DNA of 64,000 nt from Hysterangium stoloniferum (lineage: Eukaryota; Basidiomycota; Agaricomycetes; Hysterangiales; Hysterangiaceae), in the NCBI GenBank assembly GCA_015178975.1, contig WHVD01000001.1, positions 3,968,001 to 4,032,000 on the forward strand, read 5' to 3'. The notes under the pieces were generated by a model. The model worked only from the letters and a program-made list of their open reading frames with translations, made no database searches and was not told the DNA's origin. Each line of letters starts with the position of its first letter. Position 1 is the first letter of the stretch. The position numbers and the translations under genes were made by a program. Below, one piece after another: positions 11,333 to 21,321 of this stretch.

Positions 11333-11447
11333 CAGTGGGGGACAAAACTGTCCCAATGTTTTGATAATTCCATTAAATACTTTATAACTGATCAAATAAA
11401 TTTCCTAAAATAGTGAAAATATTTTCAGAGATGCCTTAGCATACAAC
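11333..11447 (+). mobile_element. Left-end fragment of a Tc1-A element
   Basis: It starts CAGTGGGGGACAAAACTG directly after TA (11331-11332) and follows the left terminal repeat of Tc1-A for about 115 bp up to the GATGCC-TTAGCATAC segment, then diverges. The rest of the element is missing. Confidence 0.8.
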
Positions 11448-11788
11448 AATGCTCTCAGGGTCTCAACAGAGGGTCCCTTTACAGAGATACATAGAGTCCA
11501 GGTGACTAGCTATATATATATTATGCCCCTATGATTATGGCATAATAAATAGTTATGGTAAATTACACCAGAGCCAGTAATAAATGCCTCTCAGAGAACT
11601 CTTTTCATTCGATAATGTGCAGCAAGGCAGATGACATTGCACACAGTGCGAACTCCACCACTGGCATCATTCCCGTGGAAAAAGCATCACCATGAATACT
11701 TATGACCTCAGTAAGGGTTTCAAGCTATTGTTACTAAGTGGTTCTCCCACATCATTTTGATGTCAATGCTGAGGTTATACATTGGTTC
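11448..11788 (+). other. Non-coding; 11621-11788 is the DUF6533 copy B upstream region
   Basis: Bases 11621-11788 match 50623-50800, which lies just upstream of DUF6533 copy F. The continuation of that upstream region is found at 20963 onwards, so this segment belongs to the copy B locus and was separated from it by the 9.2-kb insertion. 11448-11620 is not recognised, apart from a short hairpin with ATTATGCC/GGCATAAT arms. Confidence 0.75.
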
Positions 11789-11797
11789 TATTCCCAT

Positions 11798-11860
11798 GGG
11801 CCATGGGAAAGTGCTGTGCAGGGTGTCATGCTGCCGTGCAAGTGCCACGACACCTCAAAA
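11798..11860 (+). repeat. Left terminus of the Mutator-like element
   Basis: A terminal repeat of 21 bp is followed by a hairpin with GTGTC...CGACAC ends (about 11825-11852) containing two variants of an AAGTGCCGCGACA-type motif. The same motif occurs several times at the right end (20618-20658 and 20941-20955). Such subterminal copies are the usual layout of transposase binding sites (inference). Confidence 0.65.
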
Positions 11861-12954
11861 TGCCTTCAAATACGCATTTAACTAGCATAAAATAAATATA
11901 GTTTTGTATATATTCTTCATAATATATCATATGTCTACTGGGGATCTGCTAATTTACTTTAAGACTGGGTTTTAATGTTTAAAATTAAGAATTAGCCACT
12001 TTTTTAAGAGTATATATCATTTAAAATGGTATTTTGAGTATTAACATTCAAAATATAGCTATTTTTAGTTTGAAGCCAAAATGTATATTCGCAGCAATTG
12101 TCCACTTTTTGTGGCACCCCTCACAGCAGTGTGTGGCACCTACACAGTGAGATTCAATGTCGGAGTTTGAAAAACTTCCGAGCCTCGACAGCCAATATTT
12201 GCAAGTCCTGACCCAAAGCACACTATATCATTCAGTGACACTCTGATCAGCTTTTCTACTATCCACTGTTATTGAGCATTGTTTATTTACAGTTATTCTA
12301 CACTTCTGTAAGAGTTTGGGAATCTCTTACTTTGGAAAGGTTTACTATCCTTCCTCTTAGATAGTTGTCTCTTTTTCTTATTTTTTATAGCTTGCTCTTT
12401 GATTAGGTTAGGAGTACCTGGCTGATAGATTAAGACAGTGAGAAGTAACCTCTTTTACTTATACAGTGTGAGTGGCTTCCACTCTAGACTCTAAGGTGTA
12501 GGTTTAGTGTTTATCTGTTTTGGTCACTCCCACAGCAACAGATTATATTATACCAGTCAGGGAAATATATACAATACACTGCTTACTGGACTTCCTGAAA
12601 TTTACAGTATTCAGTTATTTCTCTTACATATTTCTCTAATGGTATATCATCATAACATTTTTTTGAACTGATTCTCATGTATTATTTATATAGTTTCTGT
12701 TCCATCATTTTCACAAACGATTTGGATTTCATTCTAGGCCTGATATTGTCAATACGAAAGACAATAAACCAAAATATCTATTCCTGGAAAAGGTATGCCA
12801 AGTTTCCCTTAGTGATGTCTTTATTTTACAAATTATATACATACTGTATGTAGTTGTTGGACTGTACCATCATGGACCTTATCTACCTAGGATGTTACCT
12901 GGTTACAACCTGGATGGTATGTACAAGCTATACTCAATTATTTAATACAGAATA
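11861..12954 (+). other. Leader of the Mutator-like element, no gene recognised
   Basis: AT-rich, with GTGGCACC-type short repeats near 12110-12145 and no open frame of note. It probably holds the promoter and 5' untranslated or intronic sequence of the transposase gene. Confidence 0.5.
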
Positions 12955-13314
12955 ATGAATTCATTATTGACAGGAAATCCTTTTGGTTATTTTTTAAATC
13001 CAAATTATATCAACCCATCTATATTCAATTCCCAAGCCCAATCTCACACTGTTCCTGATGATATTGCTTCCAAGCCACCAATGCCTAACATTACCATTAC
13101 ATTACTACTCCCTCAATTCCTTTATCAAAATTACCACCAAAGCCCAACATTACCATTACTGCCCCCTCAGCTCCTTTCCCAAAATTAGAGAAATTATCAC
13201 CATCTCCTAACTTCATATCTGGGAACCATCTCAAGGATCTACAATCATCTATTGGACCAATGGAAAATAGAAAAGTTAAAGACTGGGATGGATGGCCCAA
13301 TGGTGAATGGTCAT

Positions 13315-13660
13315 ATCAGTTTACACATTCTGAATATGAAGCCCTCAACAAATTATCTGTTCACTGGGCAACGATAGTGCTAGGTGGGGATAAACACCAT
13401 GATATAAATTCTTTAACTTTAGATGGTGGAAAGCATACAAAGCATAAATGTTTGGGTATCATACATTGCAAAAATCCTGACTGTGATATTGTCATTCAGC
13501 CTCAGACCAGAGATGCTGGTATTCAAAAGCAATTAAAATGTAGCTGTGACTGTGGATGGAATTTACATCATGCAATGTACTGTCCACACTTATTCATTAT
13601 AAAAATGGGATTATGTATCACAATGGTGGGACACATCTTCACCAATGACCCACTCATAAA
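13315..13660 (+). other. Zinc-cluster DNA-binding domain of the transposase
   Basis: The translation shows CLGIIHCKNPDCDIVIQP (13450-13502), then C-x-C-x-C-GW-LHH-x3-C and, after a frameshift near 13600, YKNGIMYHNGGTHLH. The spacing of Cys and His residues (C-x5-C-x4-C, later CSCDCG, then H-x-G-x2-H-x-H) is like the GCM/WRKY zinc-binding fold used by many MULE transposases to bind their termini. Binding to the AAGTGCCGCGACA motifs at the ends is an inference. Confidence 0.65.
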
Positions 13661-13879
13661 CACCATCTTCTTCCCAATGAACGATCTCAGCTCCACAAAA
13701 TATTTCAGGAACATCCAAAAATGGGCTCACTATAATTAGCTGTTGGCATTCCTGGATTTTCTGGTCCAGGTACATCTGTCACAGGGATATCCCCAGTTCT
13801 ATTAAATGTTGATCGTATTTGGTATGAGAAGAAAATTGTTCACAAGAGAAATAAGATTATTGGAGGGACTGCAGAATCA

Positions 13880-14930
13880 GGATTGGAACAGTTGGCTGAG
13901 TTTGAATCTCATCATCCTTATTTCTTACGTTATAGTGAGGTTGGACCAACTACAATCCTTGTACTTAAAACTTCTTGGATGGAGCTACAAATAATGCTAG
14001 ATGTTGTTCAGTATGATGCTGTCCCTGGATTTGTCTCTGATGCTGCACATGGCTATTGGAGAATGAGTGATTGGGTGCTTATAGTATCATCTGTATATTC
14101 TCGACATCTTTATTGTTGGGTTCCAGTTCTCTTCTCAGCAGCTAATGGCACCACTTCCAATCATTATCAAATACACTTTCTAATGCTGTTTCAAAGTATT
14201 GCCTCTCAATGTCAGAAGCAGGGACACCAATTAACTGATGAAATGTTTGCATGTGTTGTTGATTTCAGTCAAGCTCAGGCAAATGGCTTTGTGGAGGCTT
14301 TTATTCAGTTTTGGTCAACTATGGAAGGCAATGCATGAAATAATGAGGAATTAACTAAGGCAGCAAACTCACTTTTGAAAGGATGCTATCAGCATTTTCA
14401 TACTGGCATCACTTGTCTCAAAAGGATTAGCGGTGTGGTACAACCCCAGCTACAGGACACTTTTGAATCACATGCTCTAGGTTTGTTAGAGACTATCAAT
14501 GCAGAGGCCTTTAAAGCACATGCTACAGCACTTATATGTGACTTTCCAGGTGTTACAAACTGGATGGATTGGTGGCAGCAGGACAGACCTTCCCAAATGC
14601 TTTTTAAGCCATTTAGAACCATGAAAGAAGATCTCTGGGAGCGACTACCAGATACTACAAATGCTGAGGAAGCCATGCATTTTAGACTTTACAGTGGGCT
14701 TGGTTGTAATTTAGGACTTATGGAAGGTCTAGAGGGATTATTTTCATTTGTGAATCTTCTAGAGATGCAGGGCATTGCCAAACAATCAGGAATACCAGTG
14801 GCATATGGGACTATGAAACCTTGGACTAAGAATGCTCATCGGTTAGGACGAACTAAAGTCCACCAAAATCCAATTTCTAAAAGATTTCAAAATGATGGTC
14901 ATCCACCAGATACTGCTAAGGCACTTATTC
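13880..14930 (+). other. MULE-type DDE catalytic core
   Basis: The segment begins after a VGIPGFSGPG-SV-DISPVLLN-like stretch (13740-13805). Candidate catalytic residues: Asp in GFVSDAAHGYW (about 14027-14060), Asp in ACVVDFSQAQANGF (14251-14290) and Glu in TNAEEAMHFRLYSGLG (about 14655-14700). Between the second Asp and the Glu lies the helical insertion typical of MULEs. A TGA at 14336 follows MEGNA. The catalytic residues appear present, but stops make this copy inactive. Confidence 0.65.
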
Positions 14931-14936
14931 TTGATA

Positions 14937-15830
14937 CTAAAGGCAAGAAAAAGAAATCTGTTTTGATTCCAGGATACCAATGGAAGGAAAACTCCTGTTG
15001 GTTGGATACTTCTTTTGAACTCATATACCAGGCAGTTGATCACCATTGGCCAGCATTACATCAAGATATTTCACAACTGGATACTCAGTTATTACTCTCT
15101 TTTTTATACCATATTTTTGAAGAGTGTCTGATTACTGTTGATGAGGTATTCAATGGTCAAGAAAGTATATTGATTTCTACCAAACATGATCAGTTATGTG
15201 AACAACTCCTTCAAAAGAGGTTTATTAAAGCAGTTAATGAGCCTGATGTTCTCATGGGTTGGTTTGAGAGGGCTATTCAAGAGTTTCATAGCCATTCTTG
15301 TGATAATGCAACACTTCCATTTCTTGAAGCCCAAATAATCCAACTCCACTCTTGTAAAACCCAAGAAGAGGCCCATTATCAACTCACCAGCCTGCCAAAG
15401 ACATGAACAATTCACTGTCTTCAACTCAAACACTACCAGATGGCAAATGGCAATTTGCAATCATGGTTATACTCACAAGTTCTTCCAAGCTCATATCATA
15501 TAGATGCTTGTTGGAAATCATGTCAAGGTGAACAGATATGCAAGAGTACACCCTCTATAATGGAAATCTGGATACACATTCCTATCATGCTTGTTTTGTC
15601 CCTGGATTATGAGGGCTTGACAGAGACATGGTGTCTGCCTAAAAAGCTCAAATTATTTCAGAATTCAAACCATCTTGAAGGTCTCCACTACAACCTTGTA
15701 GGCAAAGCCATCTATTCACCATCTGTTCAACACTTTACATCAAGGTTCCATAATGGCAATGCTATCTACAAGCATGATGGTTTACAACATTCAGGATCCT
15801 CAGTAAAAATACAAAAAGGTACCATATCAT
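14937..15830 (+). other. Ubiquitin-specific-peptidase-like domain fused to the transposase
   Basis: A Cys box KENSCWLDTSFELIY (about 14984-15030) resembles the N-x-C-x-L/W-N/D-S/T-L/F motif of USP (C19) papain-fold peptidases. About 700 bases further on, LVGKAIYSPSVQHFTSRFHN and AIYKHDGLQHSG (about 15697-15795) match the USP His box (H-[FY]-x-S/A-x ... Y-x-Y/H-D). A TGA at 15403 and a frameshift separate the two. Plant MULEs that captured a Ulp1-type peptidase are an established parallel. The fold assignment is from motif spacing only. Confidence 0.6.
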
Positions 15831-16403
15831 AATACCTTGAAGAGAAGTTTCAGACAGTTTCAGGTATATCTTCATATACCAGTGCTGTTATATATGTGTT
15901 GCAAGGTGGAATTAAAGCTCAGGAAGAGTTTCAGAAAATACAAAAAAAAGTCTTGGCTAATTACCATATTCTTTTAAACTACAATTTTTCAGCAACACTG
16001 CCTCAATCCACTCTAAATGCTACTATCTTTTCTCTATTTCCATCAGAGAAACACTTTTGGCTTACAAACCCCAGTAGGCTTGATATTCAAGATTATATTT
16101 GTATATCACCACAAGACATTCCTCATGCGACTCCAAAGCAAATTCAAATCACTCCAAATGCATCTAGTACACTCAAAAAGACAAAATGGCAATCAATCTC
16201 ATATATCAATCCAATCTTATGAGGATGATGAGGCATCCTATCCCCAACAGAAGTATTCTCAAAGATACCTTCAAAGAGTAGAGTCTGATAGTGAAGGCCA
16301 GGTGGTAATTTATAAAGCAAAGCCCAAAAGACTCTCAAAATCTATGTCTATGCCTGTCTTATCTCCCATACCTGAGATTCCTGGGATAGGTTCTAATGCT
16401 TCA

Positions 16404-16616
16404 TTATTTCCAATCTCATGTCGCTGTGGACATACTGGTGATGGTAATGAGGAAGCAGCTCAAGGGTTTGCCAATGACTACATTCACTGTGATGAATGTC
16501 ATAATTGATCTCATATTGCTTGCCAACATGAAGGAAGAGCTAGTAACCTTGGAAATATGCCATTCATTTGTGATGAATGTGATATGGTTCAGATTCAACT
16601 GGCATTGCGACCTTGA
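16404..16616 (+). other. PHD zinc finger of the Mutator-like protein
   Basis: The motifs CRCGHTGDGN, then IHCDECHN-(stop)-SHIACQHEGRA and FICDECDM give the C4-H-C3 ligand order of a PHD finger, a domain that commonly reads histone H3 tails. The TGA after ECHN stands where PHD fingers have Trp (C-x-W-x-H), so TGG to TGA explains it. An inverted, degenerate copy of this block lies at 19897-20165. Confidence 0.75.
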
Positions 16617-16793
16617 TCAGAACAGTATGTGAACTTGTTTGATATTTGGATAACCTCTTACAGTTGTGTTTTACATAGCTCAACAGCTCAACAGCTAAAT
16701 AACCATGCTACTCAACCTTTGCACAAGCACCTCTTGTAAGTTTCCAAATCCAAATTCACCTTCAATTGTCTTAGTACATGTTAATCACATGTA

Positions 16794-18378
16794 CAGTGAC
16801 TCACAAAACCTTTCCAATGTTTGGAGTTTGCATATTGGCAGACTGCTACCGGAGAGAAAATAGCAAAACATTTCAAAAATTCACACTGGATAGCTAAACA
16901 TGTATAGAATCATGGTCTAGAGTATTATTACATAATATGCTTTTTTGAGTATGCTACAAATAGTTTAGTCAGGCCTGCTCATTGGAAAGGTTTTGTGGCT
17001 GATGATTTTGATATGATATATACTATATAAACTGGCCAAATCACATGTCTTTGTTGATTCTATTCAATATGGTCACATGACTTGTTGATCTATAGTCAAT
17101 TTTGATATTACTGTCTCTTCACATTGCCAGCAATCCATCATGCACTCCCTCTCTCCTGCTCAATAACAATATATTATCTCTCTACTTGAAGCTGGCCATT
17201 CCACTCTATCCATTGCCTCAATCACTGGTTTTGGCATTGGTACTATCTCCAGACTTCGCTCTAAGCACCTTCCTACCCTTCCCAAATCAACTGGAGGTCA
17301 TCCCAAGAAGCTCTCTGCTACCAACGCAGTCCATCTAATCACATCTGGAAAGGCTGAAACTGCAGTGGACATAGCCCAGAAACTTCAGACCATCACCAAC
17401 AACCCTATTTCAGCTGAGACAGTTTGGAGGAGCTTGAAGAAAGCAGGGATGAAAGCAGTTGTGAAGAAGAAGAAGCCACTTTTGTCCAAGAGACATATGA
17501 AGGAGAGGCTTGACTTTGCTTTGGCCCACCAGCACTGGACTTTAGATGACTGGAGGAGGGTTGTGTGGTCTGATGAGACTAAAATAAATTGCATTGGCTC
17601 AGATGGGAGGAAATGGGCATGGAAAAAGACTGGGGAAGGCCTGAATGAGAGGCTTGTTCAAGGGACAGTGAAGTTTGGTGGAGGATCAGTCATGGTTTGG
17701 GGGTGCTTCATGTGGGAGGGTGTGAAATATGCCACCAGGATTGAGGGTAGAATGGATGGGGAACTTTACAGGAGCATCTTGGATGAAGACCTCCAAAACA
17801 GCATCAGGTATTACCAGTTGGACCCTGCTAAAATCACCTTTCAGCAGGATAATGATCCAAAACATACCTGCAAAAAGGCATAGGAATGGTTTGAAAATAA
17901 TGGAATGACTGTCCTACCATGGCCTGCCCAATCCCCAGACCTTAATCCAATTGAGCATCTATGGGATTACTTGAAGAGAAAGCTGGGACAGTATGCCACT
18001 GCACCGAGTGGGATTCTGGAGTTGTGGGCGAGGATAGAGAAGGAGTGGGAAGACTTCTGAGTGTCAGAAGTTAATTGAAAGCATGCCAAGGAGGGTTGAG
18101 GCAGTCATAAAGGCCAAGGGAGGGTATACCAAGTATTAAAATATAGCATATATTGCATCATAATCATCAGCCACAAAACCTTTCCAATGAGCAGGCCTGA
18201 CTAAACTATTTTTAGCATGCCCAAAAATACATATTATGTAATAATATTCTAGGCCACGATTCTATACATGTTTAGCTATGTAGTGTGAATTTTTGATATT
18301 TTTTACTAATTTTTCTCCCCTGGTAGCAGTTTGCCAATATGCAAACTCCAAACATTGGAAAGGTTTTGTGAGTCACTG
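16794..18378 (+). mobile_element. Tc1/mariner element Tc1-B
   Basis: The 1585-bp element is bounded by TA (16792-16793, 18379-18380), starts CAGTGACTCACAAAACC and ends with its inverse. Terminal repeats are about 215 bp, each closed at its inner side by an inverted CACAAAACCTTTCCAATG motif. It sits in the Mutator-like gene between the PHD finger and the C-terminal tail. It is the least damaged of the Tc1-type copies here. Confidence 0.93.
17140..18138 (+). pseudogene. Tc1-B transposase, nearly intact
   Basis: The frame from ATG 17140 to TAA 18136 gives about 333 residues, normal for Tc1. Lesions are a TAA at 17164 (CAA expected), a TAG at 17881 and a small frameshift near 18055. The N-terminal helix-turn-helix region includes SIASITGFGIGTISRL. 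All three catalytic motifs are visible: VVWSDETKI (first Asp, about 17560-17586), FQQDNDPKHTCKK (17839-17878) and WPAQSPDLNPIEHLWDYLK (17920-17976), with 34 residues between the last two acidic residues (DD34E). The tail ends KAKGGYTKY. Only a few changes separate this copy from an intact frame, so it is the youngest Tc1-type copy or was under constraint longest (inference). Confidence 0.9.
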
Positions 18379-18381
18379 TAG

Positions 18382-19640
18382 ACCTGGTTTGGGTGCCCTT
18401 GCCCAAAATGGGAAGTATTACTACCCTGTGTGGCTAATTCAACTTGATCATGATTCTGATCCCAAAAGATGGCATGTAAAATGGTGGTGACACAATCACT
18501 ATTATAATCTATCTTCAACAGAGTCATGGATTCCAGAACATGATGTTATTGACTCCTTGTGGAGGGACCAGAAGTACAGATGGAAAATTAGAGTAAGCTA
18601 TTTGAAGGTATTTGTAGTTATTAACATACAGTAACTGAAGTTTGACTTTATAGTTGGGAAAATGGGATTTGGTGTGCTCATTGTCACAGGAGGATGACAA
18701 GATCTTGGATTACCTTCATTATCCCTCATCTCCAATATTTGATGCTCTTCTGAAACCTCATCTTCCATTACTTAACAATCTGGTGAAGACATGAAAACAA
18801 GTTAGAAGGGAAGGATGTCCTGCCTTGGATTACCTGTACACTGGGAAGGCTATTTCAGAGTTGAAGGCTGAATCCACTTACCTTAAAAACCATCTTATAT
18901 TGTTTTCTGGAAATCTCTCCTCCATACAAATTGCCATGACACATTATTGGCTGCATATGAACCTAGACTCTGGTACAAGGAACAAGGATAAATGGATCCA
19001 AAGAGTACCTGCAGCCCATGCAATGACTCTTCTTATCCTTAAACCGTCCTAGACCCAATTATCCCCTGATGGCCCACCTTTTGAGGATCTTCCTAAACAT
19101 ACACAACTATTTCAAGACCTACTGAAGCACTCATGGCATATACAGCATAGCCAGGGACCACCTTTCCCTGCTATAGATGTTGACAAAGAGGCCATTGGAT
19201 TACTTGAACATGAAATGTTTGAGACTTCAAAAGCAGCAGGGCCTGCCAGCTTTCAACAATGGGGATTGGATGCAGGTAATCATCAGAATAAATGGAGTCC
19301 ATATCCTTTTGTTCCCTACTCTTGGAATGAATGTGATATTCCGGAACCAGAGGAGACTGAATATCAGGTATTTTACTATCAATTTCAAAACCTGATATAC
19401 ATAGATTGCTACTCATACTTTTGATATGTATAGCATGGGCCAGAATTTAGTGAAGGCAGTGAACCAGACACTCAAGAATCCCATATTTTCCCTCTAAATA
19501 GACCAAAACCCTGACCAGCTCTGAAGTGCAAAGCAGAGGAAGTGTGTGAGGAAGCTTTTTTTGAGAAGCAATCTGAAAGAATACTTAGAAAACAACCCAG
19601 GTTGAATTATAAAGAGACTTGAAGATATAAAATATTTCAA
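18382..19640 (+). other. C-terminal reader-like region of the Mutator-like protein
   Basis: Directly after Tc1-B: PGLGALAQNGKYYYPVWLIQ (18385-18445), then KRWHVKWW and SWIPEHDVIDSLWRDQKYRW. This aromatic-rich beta-type pattern is reminiscent of Tudor, PWWP or chromo-barrel folds. A later stretch (18680-19060: ILDYLHYPSSPIFDALL, ALDYLYTGKAISELKAEST) and a terminal block (19171-19368: SFQQWGLDAGNHQNKWSPYP, PYSWNECDIPEPEETEYQ) continue the gene with a probable intron from 19369. The domain name is not certain. Chromatin binding is an inference from neighbouring PHD. Confidence 0.5.
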
Positions 19641-19896
19641 TGCAAATAAACAGAGTTTCTGCATATATAATTTGCATTTTAAGAGGATTTCACACATAGT
19701 ATTTGACATTTTTTGGAGCCTCTGTCATCCATAAGTAAAGTTGTTATTCAATGTGCCAAAATAGAAAGGGATGGTAGTTTTTCTGTAGAGAAGTAAGTTT
19801 AAATGCAATGTGATGTAACACCATATTCAGATTGGATTGCAAATACTATTTCTACATGTGCATATGTGTATATAGACAGAGGAGTTATTTTAATAT

Positions 19897-20455
19897 GTAA
19901 GAGGTTATCCAAATATCAAACCAAGTTCACATACAGTTCTGATTGAGGTCACAATGACAGTTGAATCTGAATCATATCACATTCATCGCAAATGAATGGC
20001 TTATTTCCAAGGTTACTAACCCTTCCTTCATGTTGATAACTAATATAGACCAATTATGATATTGATCATAGTGAATATACAGTAGTCATTGGTAAACCCC
20101 TGAGCTGCCTCCTCATTGTTATCACCAGTGCATCTACAGTGACATGAGATTGGAAATAGTGGAGTCCATGTTCTTTCATTCCTTACTCTTGGAATGAATG
20201 TGATATTCCTTAACCAGAAGAGACTGAATATTAGGTATTTCACTATCAATTTCAACATCTGATACTTATACTTTCATGTATGTAATATGGGTTTAGTGAA
20301 TGCAGTGAACCAGACACCTAAGAATCTCACATTTGCCTCTAAATAGACCAAACTTCTGATTAGCTCAGAAGTACAAAGCAGAGTGAATGCTATGTTTCAG
20401 AGGCAGCCTAAAAGAATACTCAGAAAATGACCCAAGGTGAATTATGAAAAGACAG
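19897..20455. repeat. Scrambled duplication of PHD and 3' exon sequence
   Basis: 19897-20165 is an inverted copy of 16404-16670 (PHD finger and the following sequence). It is followed at once by 20161-20455, a direct degenerate copy of 19297-19640 (terminal exon and 3' flank). Both are more diverged than a recent duplication would be. This suggests template switching or ectopic repair within the element. Confidence 0.8.
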
Positions 20456-20468
20456 AGGTATGGTAGAT

Positions 20469-20495
20469 CCTAACCCTAACCCTAACCCTAACCCC
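20469..20495 (+). repeat. Interstitial telomere-like repeat
   Basis: Four perfect TAACCC units in a row, with flanking partial units, equal the CCCTAA strand of the TTAGGG telomere repeat used by most basidiomycetes. It is located near the right end of the Mutator-like element, next to the scrambled duplication. It is too short to be an active telomere; a double-strand-break repair scar is one explanation. Confidence 0.85.
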
Positions 20496-20617
20496 TAATA
20501 ACAAAGTTTTTTGTAGATAATATTCACTTTTAAGAGCATATAACATAATATCAAGCATTTCACACATAGTATTTGACATTTTTTAGAGCCTCTCATCCAC
20601 AAGTACAGTTGTTTCAG

Positions 20618-20962
20618 TGTCGCGGCGCTTCCTAATTAGGAAGGTAACTGCCGCGACATGCAAGTTTTTCGTGTAAACCTAGAACCCATGTCATTTAGAG
20701 GTTATATTTTATTATTTAAGACTTTAATAAGTTTATTTGAGAATTAATACCACTCAAGGAAGGGCTAAACCTAAGTATGTGCCAATTAAAGTGGTGCACA
20801 AGGTATATTTCAGCAGGAAAATGTACACTAGATGTAACAGTGCTCATGTTTTGATGATATAATGTAAAATATAATTTTATTTTGGTAATTTTCAATACAA
20901 AATTGACGAAGTATCTACTGATTTTGAAAAAAGAAACATGTCGCGGCACTTTCCTATAGCCC
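20618..20962 (-). repeat. Right terminus of the Mutator-like element
   Basis: It contains a 41-bp palindrome (20618-20658) with arms TGTCGCGGC and GCCGCGACA around a CCTAATTAGG core. Another inverted motif TGTCGCGGCACTT lies at 20940-20952, followed by the 21-bp terminal repeat ending at 20962. Between them is AT-rich non-coding sequence. Confidence 0.7.
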
Positions 20963-21321
20963 TATTCCCACCTAGATCGCACATTCATACAAGATTTCAA
21001 ACTCCGGCACGTTGCATAATCACTATTAGTGCCTATGAATTCAAGTGCATTTATAACGCACATTACAAGGTATCAACAGTACAGATTGATCGGAGATCAT
21101 GATCATGATATCTTCTGGTGCTCAATTTCGGCATGTATACAATATCTTTGATGGCTTCCTTTATCTCACTCGAGACACGTTTCTATGATAAGCCAACCCT
21201 GTAGGCTGTGGTCCCGAAAGTTACAGCCCCAGTCTACTAAAGAGGGCCTTCTTCACCATTGCTAATGTATTCCTTCACGTACCATTTCATCTAAATTTTA
21301 GCCAAACCAGTATATGACGTG

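Larger units (their letters stand above)
12955..19640 (+). pseudogene. Multidomain transposase gene of the Mutator-like element
   Basis: A single gene, reading left to right: a Pro/Asn-rich N-terminus, a GCM/WRKY-like zinc cluster (13315-13660), a MULE-type DDE core (about 13880-14930), a ubiquitin-specific-peptidase-like domain (14937-15830), a variable linker, a PHD finger (16404-16616), then, after the Tc1-B insertion, a reader-like tail (18382-19640). Frame breaks: near 13190 and 13600, TGA after LHQ (about 13648), TAA at about 13737, TGA at 14336 and 15403, and others further on. Some breaks may be introns, for example at GTATTTTAC after TEYQ (19369). The architecture recalls recurrent basidiomycete proteins I know by pattern only. 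The start at 12955 is tentative. Confidence 0.78.
11798..20962 (+). mobile_element. Mutator-like DNA transposon with fused peptidase and PHD domains
   Basis: Boundaries rest on three facts. (1) TATTCCCAT (11789-11797) and TATTCCCAC (20963-20971) flank it, a 9-bp target duplication with one mismatch. (2) The 21-bp ends read GGGCCATGGGAAAGTGCTGTG and, inverted at the right, GGGCTATAGGAAAGTGCCGCG: 17 of 21 identical, all differences transitions. (3) The flanking DNA on both sides joins into the sequence present without the element near 50800. A 9-bp duplication and the encoded DDE enzyme fit the Mutator superfamily. A Tc1 element (16794-18378) is nested inside. Internal rearrangements lie at 19897-20455. 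Confidence 0.85.

Noticed and set aside
20040..20258. Minus-strand open frame of 72 residues as a separate zinc-finger gene
   Set aside because: It is the inverted, degenerate copy of the PHD segment of the Mutator-like gene.
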